A DNA stretch of 64,000 nt, from positions 806,001 to 870,000 of the forward strand of contig BROI01000004.1 in assembly GCA_027923505.1 (NCBI GenBank). Direction: 5' to 3'. The stretch's first letter is position 1; every line of letters begins with the position of its first letter. The notes beneath the pieces were generated by a model that saw only the letters and a list, made by a program, of their open reading frames with translations, ran no database searches and was not told the origin of the DNA. A program made the position numbers and the translations under genes. The DNA is from Mayamaea pseudoterrestris (Eukaryota; Bacillariophyta; Bacillariophyceae; Sellaphorales; Sellaphoraceae). This document shows, piece after piece, positions 20,172 to 28,823 of the stretch.

Positions 20172-22637
20172 ATGTCAGCGACAATGGAGCAAACGTCGCC
20201 AAATACATCGCCAGCCTCTCCCATTTCAGACAGTGGCGAAAGCTGTCATTCCAATGATCGCCGGAACAGTTGGAAGGAGAAGCTTTCTCCGTACATGCCC
20301 AAACGCAATTCATCACGTTGCGTCCAACTCGAGCTACAAAATAGCATTGACGATGACTTGCTCGTTGTGTTGAAGCAAGTCGTTCGCACCATTTTGGAGC
20401 AAGAGCCGAAAGTCATTACGAAAAGTTGCCTCTATCGAGTCTTGCGCAAGTTTGCCCGCAGTCAAGTTGACTTGAAGTCACTTGAGACGCAACTGATCAA
20501 AACGACGCGAGAGCTGCATGAATGTCAAATGCAGCTTGCCGTCAAGGAGGAAAATGCTTCTGAAACAAACAACAATGGTACTGTCGCTGCAACAAACCCG
20601 TCGGCGCAGCAGCGTACGACGCAACAGCAAATCATCAAGCTCCAGCAAATGATTATTGATTTGGAAGAGGTTCATACCAAGCAGCGACAAAAGTATGAAC
20701 AAGCGCTGCGCCAGTTCCAGCAGAATCACGAATCGACGCGTCAGTCGCTTGATACAACCAGTCGCGAGCGAAATGATATACAATCGCAGCTGGAGCAGGA
20801 GCGCATTGCGACGGCCGTCGGTGAGCAGGTGATTCAAGCGCTCAGAGAAACGTTGCTGGACAAGGATGAGTGCATAAAAGAGCATGAGCGTGATACTGAA
20901 AGGCTGCAAATGCAGTTGACTACAACTATGCAAGCGGTTGCGGAGCGAGACGAAACTATTGAGCTGCTGCAGAAGCAAATCAACGAAATACAAGTACAAC
21001 AAAAGGCAGTAGGAGCGACTGACGAGGCACAAGCTACTGGTAAAACAGTTGAAATGGACGATACTAGTGCTCATGAGGCAGTAAATACGGGGGATCGTTT
21101 GGAAGTTTCCGTCAAGTCGACTGGTTCTGCTGCAGATATCACCGCCGCCATTCGGGGCGCATCGTTGGAACCCAATGGGTACGAGGTACATTCACACAAC
21201 GGGAAAGAAGGTGGGTTTATGCTATCCCGTATTAACGAACTCGAAAAGCAACGACTAGCGATGATAAAGGTGGCAATGGATACATCCACTACCGAAACCG
21301 CCACTGACATTGATGAACGAATTATTCTCCAAAGAGACAGCGACGATTCTGATAAGCCTTGGCGAGTCGATGAATTGAGGAAACGAAGAGACACTCAAGA
21401 GAAGGACGTGAAGCAGCAGCTTTTCCGCATAAATCAGAGGACGTCGACATCTGGACAAGCAACGGCTCAATCGCCTGATCGAGATTCTGGGTGGAGGTCG
21501 GCCCCAAATTCTCCTTCGGACCGTAATGTTGCAACATTGAAGACGCATGTTGCGGTCCAGGAAGCTCTGGTAAAGGAACGGGATGCCACTATTGAAGAGT
21601 TGCAAGCTCAAGTACAAGATCTTTCGTCTAAACTGGACGCGACAGTGGCCTTGACTGCTTCTCTGGTTATGCGCGACCGTGCACGAACAATTAAGAATGA
21701 CGGTGGACAGGGAAAGCAAGTTGATGCTAAGCAAGTTGACGAGCTACAACGAAGCCTCAAGCACAGCGAAGCAAAGGTTGCAAAGTTAAAGCAAGAATTG
21801 ACTGTAACCAAGCGGAATGCAACTAACTCGGAACAAAAGATCAAACTGCTCGAAACTTTCATTATGGAAGACCTACATGATGAGGTAGTCCTCGGAGAAG
21901 TAACAGAATCACAGAAACGTAGAAAAACTATCGAATCATTTGAAGAAAGCACGCGAAGTATTCTCGATGAGTCGCAAATGCTTGCAATAGAAAAGGCGTC
22001 GCTTAAAACAGAGCTCTACGATTTGAAAAGCCAACTCAGGATTGCACAAGCAATGGTGTCGGACTTGGAAAAAGATCGCAAATCGTTAAGATCCAGAATT
22101 GCGCACATTGATCCACTGGGTGAAATCACAGAAAAGGCAGACATTGAAGCTAAAGTTTATGAGCTAGCGCTTGAGCTTGCCGACGTGACGGTTGAGAGGG
22201 ATGCACTAGCAGAAGAGCTACATATGGGAAAGCAACGCATCATACGACTCGAAGGTGAATGTGCAATAACTAGACGCAATTCATACAAATTAAAGGGATT
22301 GCCCATCATGGCTGACTTGTCAGAAGCAGAAGAAAGTTTTGGTACTATCTCCGAGAGAAGTACCCGCCTTTCCTTCTTTAGCGGGCAGGAAGAACAAGTG
22401 TCACCAGGCTCGCCACCTTGCTCCAGAGATTCAGCAATCCGGGAGGGCATCTGCTCACTCTTTGCGCCTGAACCTTCCTCTGCAAAGCGCCAGTCACCGG
22501 ATGTGAAGCAACTGGAACAACGGATTGCTGATTTGGAAGCAGCGAATAACGCGTATGCAGCATCAGTTGACTCTCTCAAGAGTCAGCTTAATGAATGCAT
22601 GTTCGATCATTCTGGTCACACTACCGGTAGTAGTTAG
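20172..22637 (+). CDS. long coiled-coil protein of unknown function
   Basis: Single-exon frame of 821 residues. After a Ser-rich N terminus (with RRNSWKEK, a possible phosphorylation site) comes a short folded-looking segment (DDDLLVVLKQVVRTILEQEP to YRVLRKFARSQ, about residues 58-100). From there almost to the end the protein is Glu/Gln/Lys-rich with heptad-like leucines: about 100-270, 420-500 and 540-720 look like coiled coils. A last coil (VKQLEQRIADLEAANNAYAA) precedes the C terminus. Such a layout suits a cytoskeletal, centrosomal or Golgi tether, but nothing specific can be claimed. It is divergent from NTH1, with about 440 bp between starts. A TACCGGTA overlaps the last codons (22622-22629). 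Confidence 0.85.
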   Translation: MSATMEQTSPNTSPASPISDSGESCHSNDRRNSWKEKLSPYMPKRNSSRCVQLELQNSIDDDLLVVLKQVVRTILEQEPKVITKSCLYRVLRKFARSQVDLKSLETQLIKTTRELHECQMQLAVKEENASETNNNGTVAATNPSAQQRTTQQQIIKLQQMIIDLEEVHTKQRQKYEQALRQFQQNHESTRQSLDTTSRERNDIQSQLEQERIATAVGEQVIQALRETLLDKDECIKEHERDTERLQMQLTTTMQAVAERDETIELLQKQINEIQVQQKAVGATDEAQATGKTVEMDDTSAHEAVNTGDRLEVSVKSTGSAADITAAIRGASLEPNGYEVHSHNGKEGGFMLSRINELEKQRLAMIKVAMDTSTTETATDIDERIILQRDSDDSDKPWRVDELRKRRDTQEKDVKQQLFRINQRTSTSGQATAQSPDRDSGWRSAPNSPSDRNVATLKTHVAVQEALVKERDATIEELQAQVQDLSSKLDATVALTASLVMRDRARTIKNDGGQGKQVDAKQVDELQRSLKHSEAKVAKLKQELTVTKRNATNSEQKIKLLETFIMEDLHDEVVLGEVTESQKRRKTIESFEESTRSILDESQMLAIEKASLKTELYDLKSQLRIAQAMVSDLEKDRKSLRSRIAHIDPLGEITEKADIEAKVYELALELADVTVERDALAEELHMGKQRIIRLEGECAITRRNSYKLKGLPIMADLSEAEESFGTISERSTRLSFFSGQEEQVSPGSPPCSRDSAIREGICSLFAPEPSSAKRQSPDVKQLEQRIADLEAANNAYAASVDSLKSQLNECMFDHSGHTTGSS

Positions 22638-22654
22638 CAATAAGTAGAATCCAT

Positions 22655-23689
22655 TCATAGTCGCTTTCGTCGCGTTCGTCGCCGTAATACTACCACCCGA
22701 ACGCCGCCGGTACTTTGAACTACTTGACAATCGCTCGGCAGCATTGTCTTTTGTAGAATGGTTGATAAATTTTCCCTTGTCGCTTGAAAAGGCCAGTTTA
22801 GACTCGACGGCTGGACTGTTTCCAAACCTTGCTGTTGTGTTACAGAGAGAAAGCCGTCCACTTCGGCATTCACATTAAAGCCAGTGTGGCCAAGACTCAA
22901 ATAAATGATCACACCATCATCTGATAGCACCGTCTCCATAGATTCTGCGAGTTGTCGCCATGACCCGGGACTATACGTAAGGTCTGCTCCAATAACAATA
23001 TTGGCTCTTCCAGCTAAATCCATGGCATCCATCATGCCCCATTGCAATTGCTGCGTCGTGACCCTGTCGCTCAAATCATTTGCGTTTACGTTTCGTTTCG
23101 CAAGTTCCATTACCAATGAATTGCCATCCGTTGCCAGTACTTGTTGCGCGCCCAAATGTGCGGCTGCCATGCTGACAAGGCCGGTTCCGCAACCAAGCTC
23201 AAGGATAGTCTTATTTTCCAACAGACTGGGCTCATTATCAACCAGTCTCTCCAGCAGTTGTTTTAACAGCAAGGAGCTGTTCCAAATAGCAGTTCCAGTG
23301 GATCCTGCGGCTGCTACTTGTTGCTCTATTCGCAAAGTGACGACGTTTTCTCCTTCCATTTTAGAACGGCCGCTGCTCGGCAGACGAACCGGTATTTCTC
23401 GGATTGGAATGGCCATGCAGATTTGCGAGTATGCTCCGGGTATGGCTTGCTCCATTGACAAGGCACCGTTCCGGCATTGTCGCGAGATCCCCTCCTCCGC
23501 AGAGTCTGCTACGGGTAGTTCCGATGCTAGTGCAGCCATTGGTGTCGGAGAGCTTGGGAGGAGAATAGCTGTGGAAGCTGCTGATTGACATACAAAACGG
23601 CGCCGTCCAAGCAAGAGATTTTCCAGCGAAAGGCTTGTCACTCTGACTGTGAGTGAAACGATAGACAGGAACTTCCAGAGCATCCTCAT
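22655..23689 (-). CDS. METTL21/FAM86-like protein methyltransferase
   Basis: A 344-residue frame from the ATG at 23689 (MRMLWKFLSIVSLTVRVTSL); the open frame extends five codons further only from a TTG. The N terminus is a signal-peptide-like hydrophobic stretch, so the protein probably enters the secretory or plastid route, though no A-F junction is seen. Catalytic part: GTAIWNSSLLLKQLL (substrate/cofactor helix), ILELGCGTGLVSMAAAHLGA (SAM-binding motif I), VLATDGN (acidic motif II) and NIVIGADLTYSP (the D-x-x-Y/ADLTY motif of lysine methyltransferases in this seven-beta-strand group). The C terminus is basic. Substrate unknown. It is convergent with the coiled-coil gene, 17 bp between stop codons. 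Confidence 0.85.
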   Translation of the reverse strand: MRMLWKFLSIVSLTVRVTSLSLENLLLGRRRFVCQSAASTAILLPSSPTPMAALASELPVADSAEEGISRQCRNGALSMEQAIPGAYSQICMAIPIREIPVRLPSSGRSKMEGENVVTLRIEQQVAAAGSTGTAIWNSSLLLKQLLERLVDNEPSLLENKTILELGCGTGLVSMAAAHLGAQQVLATDGNSLVMELAKRNVNANDLSDRVTTQQLQWGMMDAMDLAGRANIVIGADLTYSPGSWRQLAESMETVLSDDGVIIYLSLGHTGFNVNAEVDGFLSVTQQQGLETVQPSSLNWPFQATRENLSTILQKTMLPSDCQVVQSTGGVRVVVLRRRTRRKRL

Positions 23690-24062
23690 ACAGCGCCGAT
23701 GCAAATCAGGCGCTTGACGAGGCTTCCCTGATGGCCTTTCGCTGCAATGTGCGTGGCTCGTAAATGCACAAAAGTATCAAAGTAATTAGCCTATAGCAAG
23801 ATTTCACCTTAGACTATCACGTCCACTGCCAAGTTGACAATCAATAGATAGATTGAATTGCAGCATGGATGGTGTGATGTATCGTCGCCACATGCTTGTG
23901 CGATCAGATCGCGCGCTGCGCCATTCTGCCGTTGATCGCATCGTGTCGCACCGGTCCATTCAAACCCGCTACGACGAATTTTAAACCGTTCTCTCCCGAG
24001 GAAACGACGAAACGATCGATCGCTCAATCAACAGTCACTTTTTCAAAAAACAAAACAAAACG
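23690..24062. other. short intergenic region, probable shared promoter
   Basis: Lies between the divergent starts at 23689 (minus) and 24063 (plus). A GAAACGACGAAACGATCG stretch at about 24000-24017 resembles the run upstream of the start at 4981. No gene is seen. Confidence 0.35.
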
Positions 24063-25020
24063 ATGTTCAACTTTGGAAAGGTTTCAGCGGTTCCTTCTTG
24101 TATCTACACGTGTAGGGATACAATGAAGATGGGGTTACTACACAAACACCAGAGTGATTCGTGCCGCGGCGGCGGCAGTCTTGCGAGCCTCGGCGGAGGT
24201 TACCATGGCGTCTCCTTGGGATTGGGAATTTCGGCGATGCAGCAGCGGATGGAGTTTAGAGAGGAGGAAGTTCAAGCGAGTGGGGTCGACGAATTGCAGG
24301 ACTTCAGAGCGTTGTTGCGTATGCGTATGAGTGTCGTGGAGGATGCTAACCCTTTGTCGTTCGAGTCCGAGGAGCAAGTCGAGAGTCATCCAACGAGCTT
24401 GCTCGCCAACGACTCGAGGCATGCTTCCCGAGATGACAGCGAGAGTGAGAGTTTGAGTGAGAGTCATGTCTCTGATGAGACTGTCTCGAGCTGCATCGTC
24501 CCGCATCAAGCTTTGATTGGTTCCCTCGCTAGTTCAGTCGTCTGCAAAGGCGTCATACACTACGATTCGATCAGCTTGTTGCAGCGAGGCTTGTTTGCTG
24601 CCTTCCAGCGTTCTACAAGCAGTTCCAGCGCAAGTTCCATCGTCGGTCAAGTTGTAAGCAATTACAACTTGATCAATATTCCAGTGCAAGTATGGTTTGC
24701 GTCGAGTCCGAGTTCTACGGCGCGTCAGTTTCACTTTTCGACGCATCTGCCTACTAGTCCTCGTCGGCACGTTCCAGCCATTACCTGCAGCGCGAGTCCT
24801 ACCACCTATCAAGACGTCATCCAATACAGCTCGACTAAACTACCAAGTCAAAAGGAGTTTGCTATTCTTCATGTTTCTACATTTACGTCCTGCGCGACTT
24901 TTGTTGTCGTCACGGCCTGGCCATGGCGTTTCCTTGTCGGTCAAGCAACCATGATCTTCTTCCTGGCGCGAAGGAAGAAGCCGCCCGACAAGTCATACGC
25001 CATGGTCTGGCCGAAATCGA
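24063..25020 (+). CDS. possible 5' coding exon of an intron-rich transcript, function unknown
   Basis: An open frame starts at 24063 (MFNFGKVSAVPSCIY) after an A-rich leader and stays open to the first strong donor, 25021. The translation is Ser-rich with acidic stretches (about residues 80-135, e.g. RDDSESESLSESHVSDE) and no recognisable domain. If the first intron (25021-25099) is removed, the frame reaches a stop within the next exon; if it is retained, the frame runs on to 25613. Codon choice and composition are not clearly those of a conserved protein. It could be a genuine lineage-specific gene, or the 5' part of a non-coding transcript that contains the intron array. No alternative frame is clearly better. 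Confidence 0.4.
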
Positions 25021-27822
25021 GTAAGTATCAACAGCGAGCGACTGTTTGCGCAATTTGTCCACGGACGCACTCCACCCCGCCTTTTCTTTCTTTTCACAGA
25101 TTACTGCTGCTCCAGTTGCCTCGGTGGCAATGTTTCCGGCTGCGACTCCCGTGTTTAACGTTGATCCGGACTAGTGTAAGTACCAAGAGCGAGCGAATAT
25201 TTGTCCAATCAGGCCACGGAAGCGCCCCACCCCCGCCTTGTCTTCCTTTTCGCAGAATAATGACATTATTACTTATTGGATGTGTTCCGGCTGCACCCTT
25301 TGTTTCGACAATGGTACGGGATCGAGTAAGTACCAAGAGCAAGCGAATATCTGTCCAATCAGGCCACGGAAGCGCCCCACCCCCGCCTTTTCTTCCTTTT
25401 CGCAGTGTACTGCTGACATTGCTTCAGCGGATGTGTTACCGGCTGCAACTTCATTGTTTTAACATTATGCCGGACCGAGTAAGTACCAAGAGCGAGCATA
25501 TATTTGTCTTATTGGTCCACGGAAGCGCCCCACCCGCATTTTCTTTCTTTTTCACAGAATACTGCTGCTTCTGCTGCGTTTGGAATCGAGTAACTATCAG
25601 GGAGGGCAACTAAGTCGTGCAAATTGACCACAATAGCGCCCCACCCCGCCTTCTTTCCCTTGCACAGACTGCTGTTACTGTTAGTACGGCGCTTCGGCAT
25701 CGCGTTGACCCCGAGTAAGTACCAAAAGCGAGCGAATGTTCGTGAAAAGTGTCCACAGAAGTACCCCACCCTTTTTTCTTTCTTGCTCCAGACGGCTGCT
25801 GCTGCGGCGGGGGCGGCTTCTTGCAATTCTTACGCTTTGTAACCCTTACCTAGTACGTTTAAAGCGACAGAACGTGTGCGATTTGTTTGCAGAAGCGCCC
25901 CACCCTGCCTTTTTCTTTCTTTCTTTCTATAGGCGACGACTTTCGGGCTCTCTGTAAGTTCTTCAAATGGCTATGAGTGTCTTTTTGTGACTCGCTACAT
26001 GACGCTGCGTTCTCTTCCTTTCAGATGTGGGTTTGTGACGTGATTTATTAGAAAGTTGCTTCTCATAGGCGACAACATCTGGCTTGTGTAAGTTCTGCAA
26101 ATTGTTGCGAGTGTCTCTTGGTGACTCGCTACATGACACTGCGTTCTCTTCCTTTCAGATGGGTTTGCGACGTGATTTATTAGAAAGTTGCTTCCCGTAG
26201 GCGACGACATCTGGCTTGTGTAAGTTCTGCAAATTGCTGCGAGTGTCTCTTGGTGACTCGCTACATGACACTGCGTCCTCTTCCTTCCAGATGGGTTTGC
26301 GACGTGATTTATTAGAAAAGTGCTTCCCAAAGGCGACGACTTCTGGCTTGAGTAAGTTCTGCAAATTGCTGCGAGTGTCTCTGTGTGTTACTGACTCGCT
26401 ACGTGACACAGCGTTCTCTTTCTTTCAGATGGGTACAACGCGTCGTGATTCGTTAGAGATTGGACAAAGGTACGTCCTATACAGCTCTTTAAGTGTCTTG
26501 TAGCGACTTGGTCCCTCATACACAGTCTTCTTCTTTCCAGGCGACTGGCGCTGTGATCTCGCTTGATCCCAGGCGACGAATAAGTACGTTTTGCATATAG
26601 CTGGGGAGTGTTCATTGAGGCCCCTACCATTACTCTGCCTTTTCTTTAATCCTTCCAGGCGATGAGCGGCAAGTACATTTTTGCATGGCGTTAAAGTGTG
26701 TCTCGTTGCTTCCTACCACGCAATGCTTCCTTTCGATAAAGGCGGAACGAGCGGTGATTACTCCTTTGGTTAAGACTGGGTACGTTCTGCATGCTGGAAA
26801 ATGTCTTGTTGTGACCCCTACCATTACGCTGCCTTTCTTCTTTCCTTCCAGGCATCGCTTATGCTTCTTTAAGTTCTACATGTTAATTAATTGCCTCCTC
26901 TTTCTCCCTGGTGCACGTAAGTTCTGCATTGTGCTGGAGGATTGCTCGTGGTGACCCCTACCATTACACTGTCTTCTCTTCCTTTCAGGCGCCATTTCTG
27001 TTTCTGTGAGTTCTGCTTATAGCTGGAGATTGATTGCCTCCTCTTTCTCCATTTTGCACGAAACCATTAGTAAGTTCTGCATTGTGCTGGAGAATTGCTC
27101 GTGGTGACCCCTACCATTACACTGTCTTCTCTTCCTTTCAGGAGTCATTTCTGTTTCTGTGAGTTCTGCTTATAGCTGAAATTGTATCGATGCGTCCTCT
27201 ACCATAACACTGCATTATCTTCCTTTCAGGTTGCACGCTGAAGTTGGCAAGTTCTGCAATTTGCTAGAGATAATCTCACCGTGATCTTTCCAAGCTCAGC
27301 ATGCTTCAGTAAGTTCGATATAATGCTGGAGTGTGTCTCGTTGCGACCCCTACCATTACATTGTCTTCTCTTTCTTCCACGCTACTCGCGCGGGCTCCAG
27401 TAGCCTACACTCTTCCTTCCAGGCCGCAACCGAGCTTTGGTAAGTGCTGCATACTGCTGGAAAGTTGCCCCGTGAACTCCTACCGTTACACCGCGTTCTC
27501 TTGTTTCCTGAACAGACGATGACATCAATGCTGAGCTTTGGCACCATGGTAAGCCTTTCGGAGTCGAGCCCTTTTGCCTTGTCGCGTCTACTACCGGTAG
27601 GCGGTCCGTAAGCGTATCATTCGAGTGACTGCGGTGTTGCGATTCGCTACCTGATTCTGCCTTCGTTACATTTCTGACTTTAAATTCATTCCTGCATCGT
27701 TTCTCTTCAAAGTGCAACAAATTATCATGGCTTTGCCAAGCGGTGGCGATTTGGTACGTTTGAGGTATGTGTGCCCGAATTTGACGTCCTACATGACCTT
27801 CCGTTTTTGTTCTTTTCTGCAG
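25021..27822 (+). repeat. tandem array of about 23 short intron-like modules
   Basis: Consecutive GT...AG modules, nearly all 69-80 nt, alternate with exon-like spacers of mostly 14-81 nt. Clear modules: 25021-25099, 25176-25255, 25326-25405, 25479-25557, 25590-25667, 25715-25791, 25853-25932 (class 1, opening GTAAGTACCAAGAGCGAGCG with GCGCCCCACCCCGCC before the acceptor). Class 2 opens GTAAGTTCTGCAAATTGCTG: 25954-26024, 26088-26158, 26220-26290, 26352-26428. Related modules: 26470-26540, 26584-26658, 26673-26741, 26780-26851. Class 3 opens GTAAGTTCTGCATTGTGCTG: 26917-26988, 27070-27141, 27159-27229. Later modules: 27309-27380 (acceptor CAG changed to CAC), 27440-27515 and 27754-27822. Two further decayed ones are near 27247 (GC donor) and 27608. 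The intron parts are much better conserved than the spacers, whose lengths do not keep a frame. Confidence 0.85.
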
Positions 27823-27960
27823 GTACTATATGACTTTCCCAGCGGGACGCCGCGTACTCAACAATCATCCCACAAAACCATCGTACTCGTTCACCATCCT
27901 TCCTTCCTCATCGTTCCTTCCACTTCCATGGGTTCTGTCCCACTCTTCCACATCCACACT

Positions 27961-28363
27961 GGCGGCTGCTGGGCAGCAATGAGGCGGCTGCTGGGCAGCA
28001 TTGAGGCGGCTGCTGGGCAGCAATGAGGCGGCTGCTGGGCAGCAATGAGGCGGCTCACTGGGTGAGCAATGAGGCGGCTGCTGGGCAGCAATGAGGCGGC
28101 TGCTGGGCAGCATTGAGGCGGCTCACTGGGTGAGCATGAGGCGGCTGCTGGGCAGCAATGAGGCGGCTCACTGGGTGAGCAATGAGGCGGCTGCTGGGCA
28201 GCAATGAGGCGGCTCACTGGGTGAGCAATGAGGCGGCTGCTGGGCAGCATCGAGGCGGCTCACTGGGTGAGCATGAGGCGGCTGCTGGGCAGCATTGAGG
28301 CGGCTCACTGGGTGAGCATGAGGCGGCTGCTGGGCAGCAATGAGGCGGCTCACTGGGTGAGCA
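27961..28363 (+). repeat. hairpin minisatellite, 18 units of 22-24 bp in two forms
   Basis: Units begin GGCG and end in A/T-containing CAATGA or CATTGA. Form A has GCTGC-TGG-GCAGC, form B has GCTCAC-TGG-GTGAGC; each is a perfect small hairpin with the same TGG loop. The order is AAAABAABABABABABAB (11 A, 7 B). The right edge grades into unique sequence (CACTTAAAAAATGG). Both strands show open frames rich in Ala, Pro, Ser and Cys only because the units are short and lack stops; I do not regard these as genes. Confidence 0.95.
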
Positions 28364-28604
28364 CTTAAAAAATGGCGGCTCCGATCACGGATCGAGCGGA
28401 AACTGGGCGTGACAAGTGAATGTTGGCAGGTGTCTCACAGCTGGGAGGCGTCAGGACGGTTTTGCGTGCAGTTACATAATTAGCTACGAAAGTGGCTCCC
28501 GGACCTGTCGCCTCCAACTCAAGGCTGTGAGACTAGCGCTCATGATTAACAATCATGAGACCCCTTCATGGCACTCCTCGCTGAACCCACGTTTTCCCCT
28601 GGCG

Positions 28605-28688
28605 AAGATAGACCACCTTGACGCGGTGCTGGGGCTTTCCCACTAAGAGTCTATCACAAAACAAACTTTGGATACGGGTCGTCAACTT
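28605..28688 (+). repeat. 84-nt direct repeat, copy 1, with three-way-junction potential
   Basis: Nearly identical to 28740-28823 (two differences), 135 bp apart. The first 49 nt (28607-28655) can fold: outer stem GATAGAC with GTCTATC (7 bp), inner hairpin CACC-TTGACGC-GGTG, and inner hairpin GGG-GCTTT-CCC. The rest (ACAAAACAAACTT and a GGATACGGGTCGTCAACTT tail) is unstructured by eye. It might be a small structured RNA or a repeat end. It is not a tRNA: too short, with no T-arm. Confidence 0.6.
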
Positions 28689-28739
28689 TTGTTGATTGTT
28701 GACATCGACCGTCCAAGTCCTGCCGACTGGAAATTACCA

Positions 28740-28823
28740 AAGATAGACCACCTTGGCGCGGTGCTGGGGCTTTCCCACTAAGAGTCTATCACAAAACAAA
28801 CTTCGGATACGGGTCGTCAACTT
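28740..28823 (+). repeat. 84-nt direct repeat, copy 2
   Basis: Second copy of the element at 28605-28688. One of the two differences (A to G at 28756) falls in the seven-base loop of the first inner hairpin and so leaves all stems intact. The other is a T/C change in the tail. Confidence 0.6.

Noticed and set aside
25021-25613. Continuation of the 24063 open frame through the first introns
   Set aside because: The frame stays open by chance through strong donor and acceptor pairs; the added peptide repeats the intron sequence (GHGSAPPP segments).
27865-28353. Minus-strand frames rich in Ala, Pro, Ser and Cys
   Set aside because: They are the translation of the hairpin minisatellite and have no independent support.
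28607-28655. tRNA gene
   Set aside because: The 7-bp outer stem suggests an acceptor stem, but the total length is 49 nt and there is no T-arm or anticodon arm of proper size.
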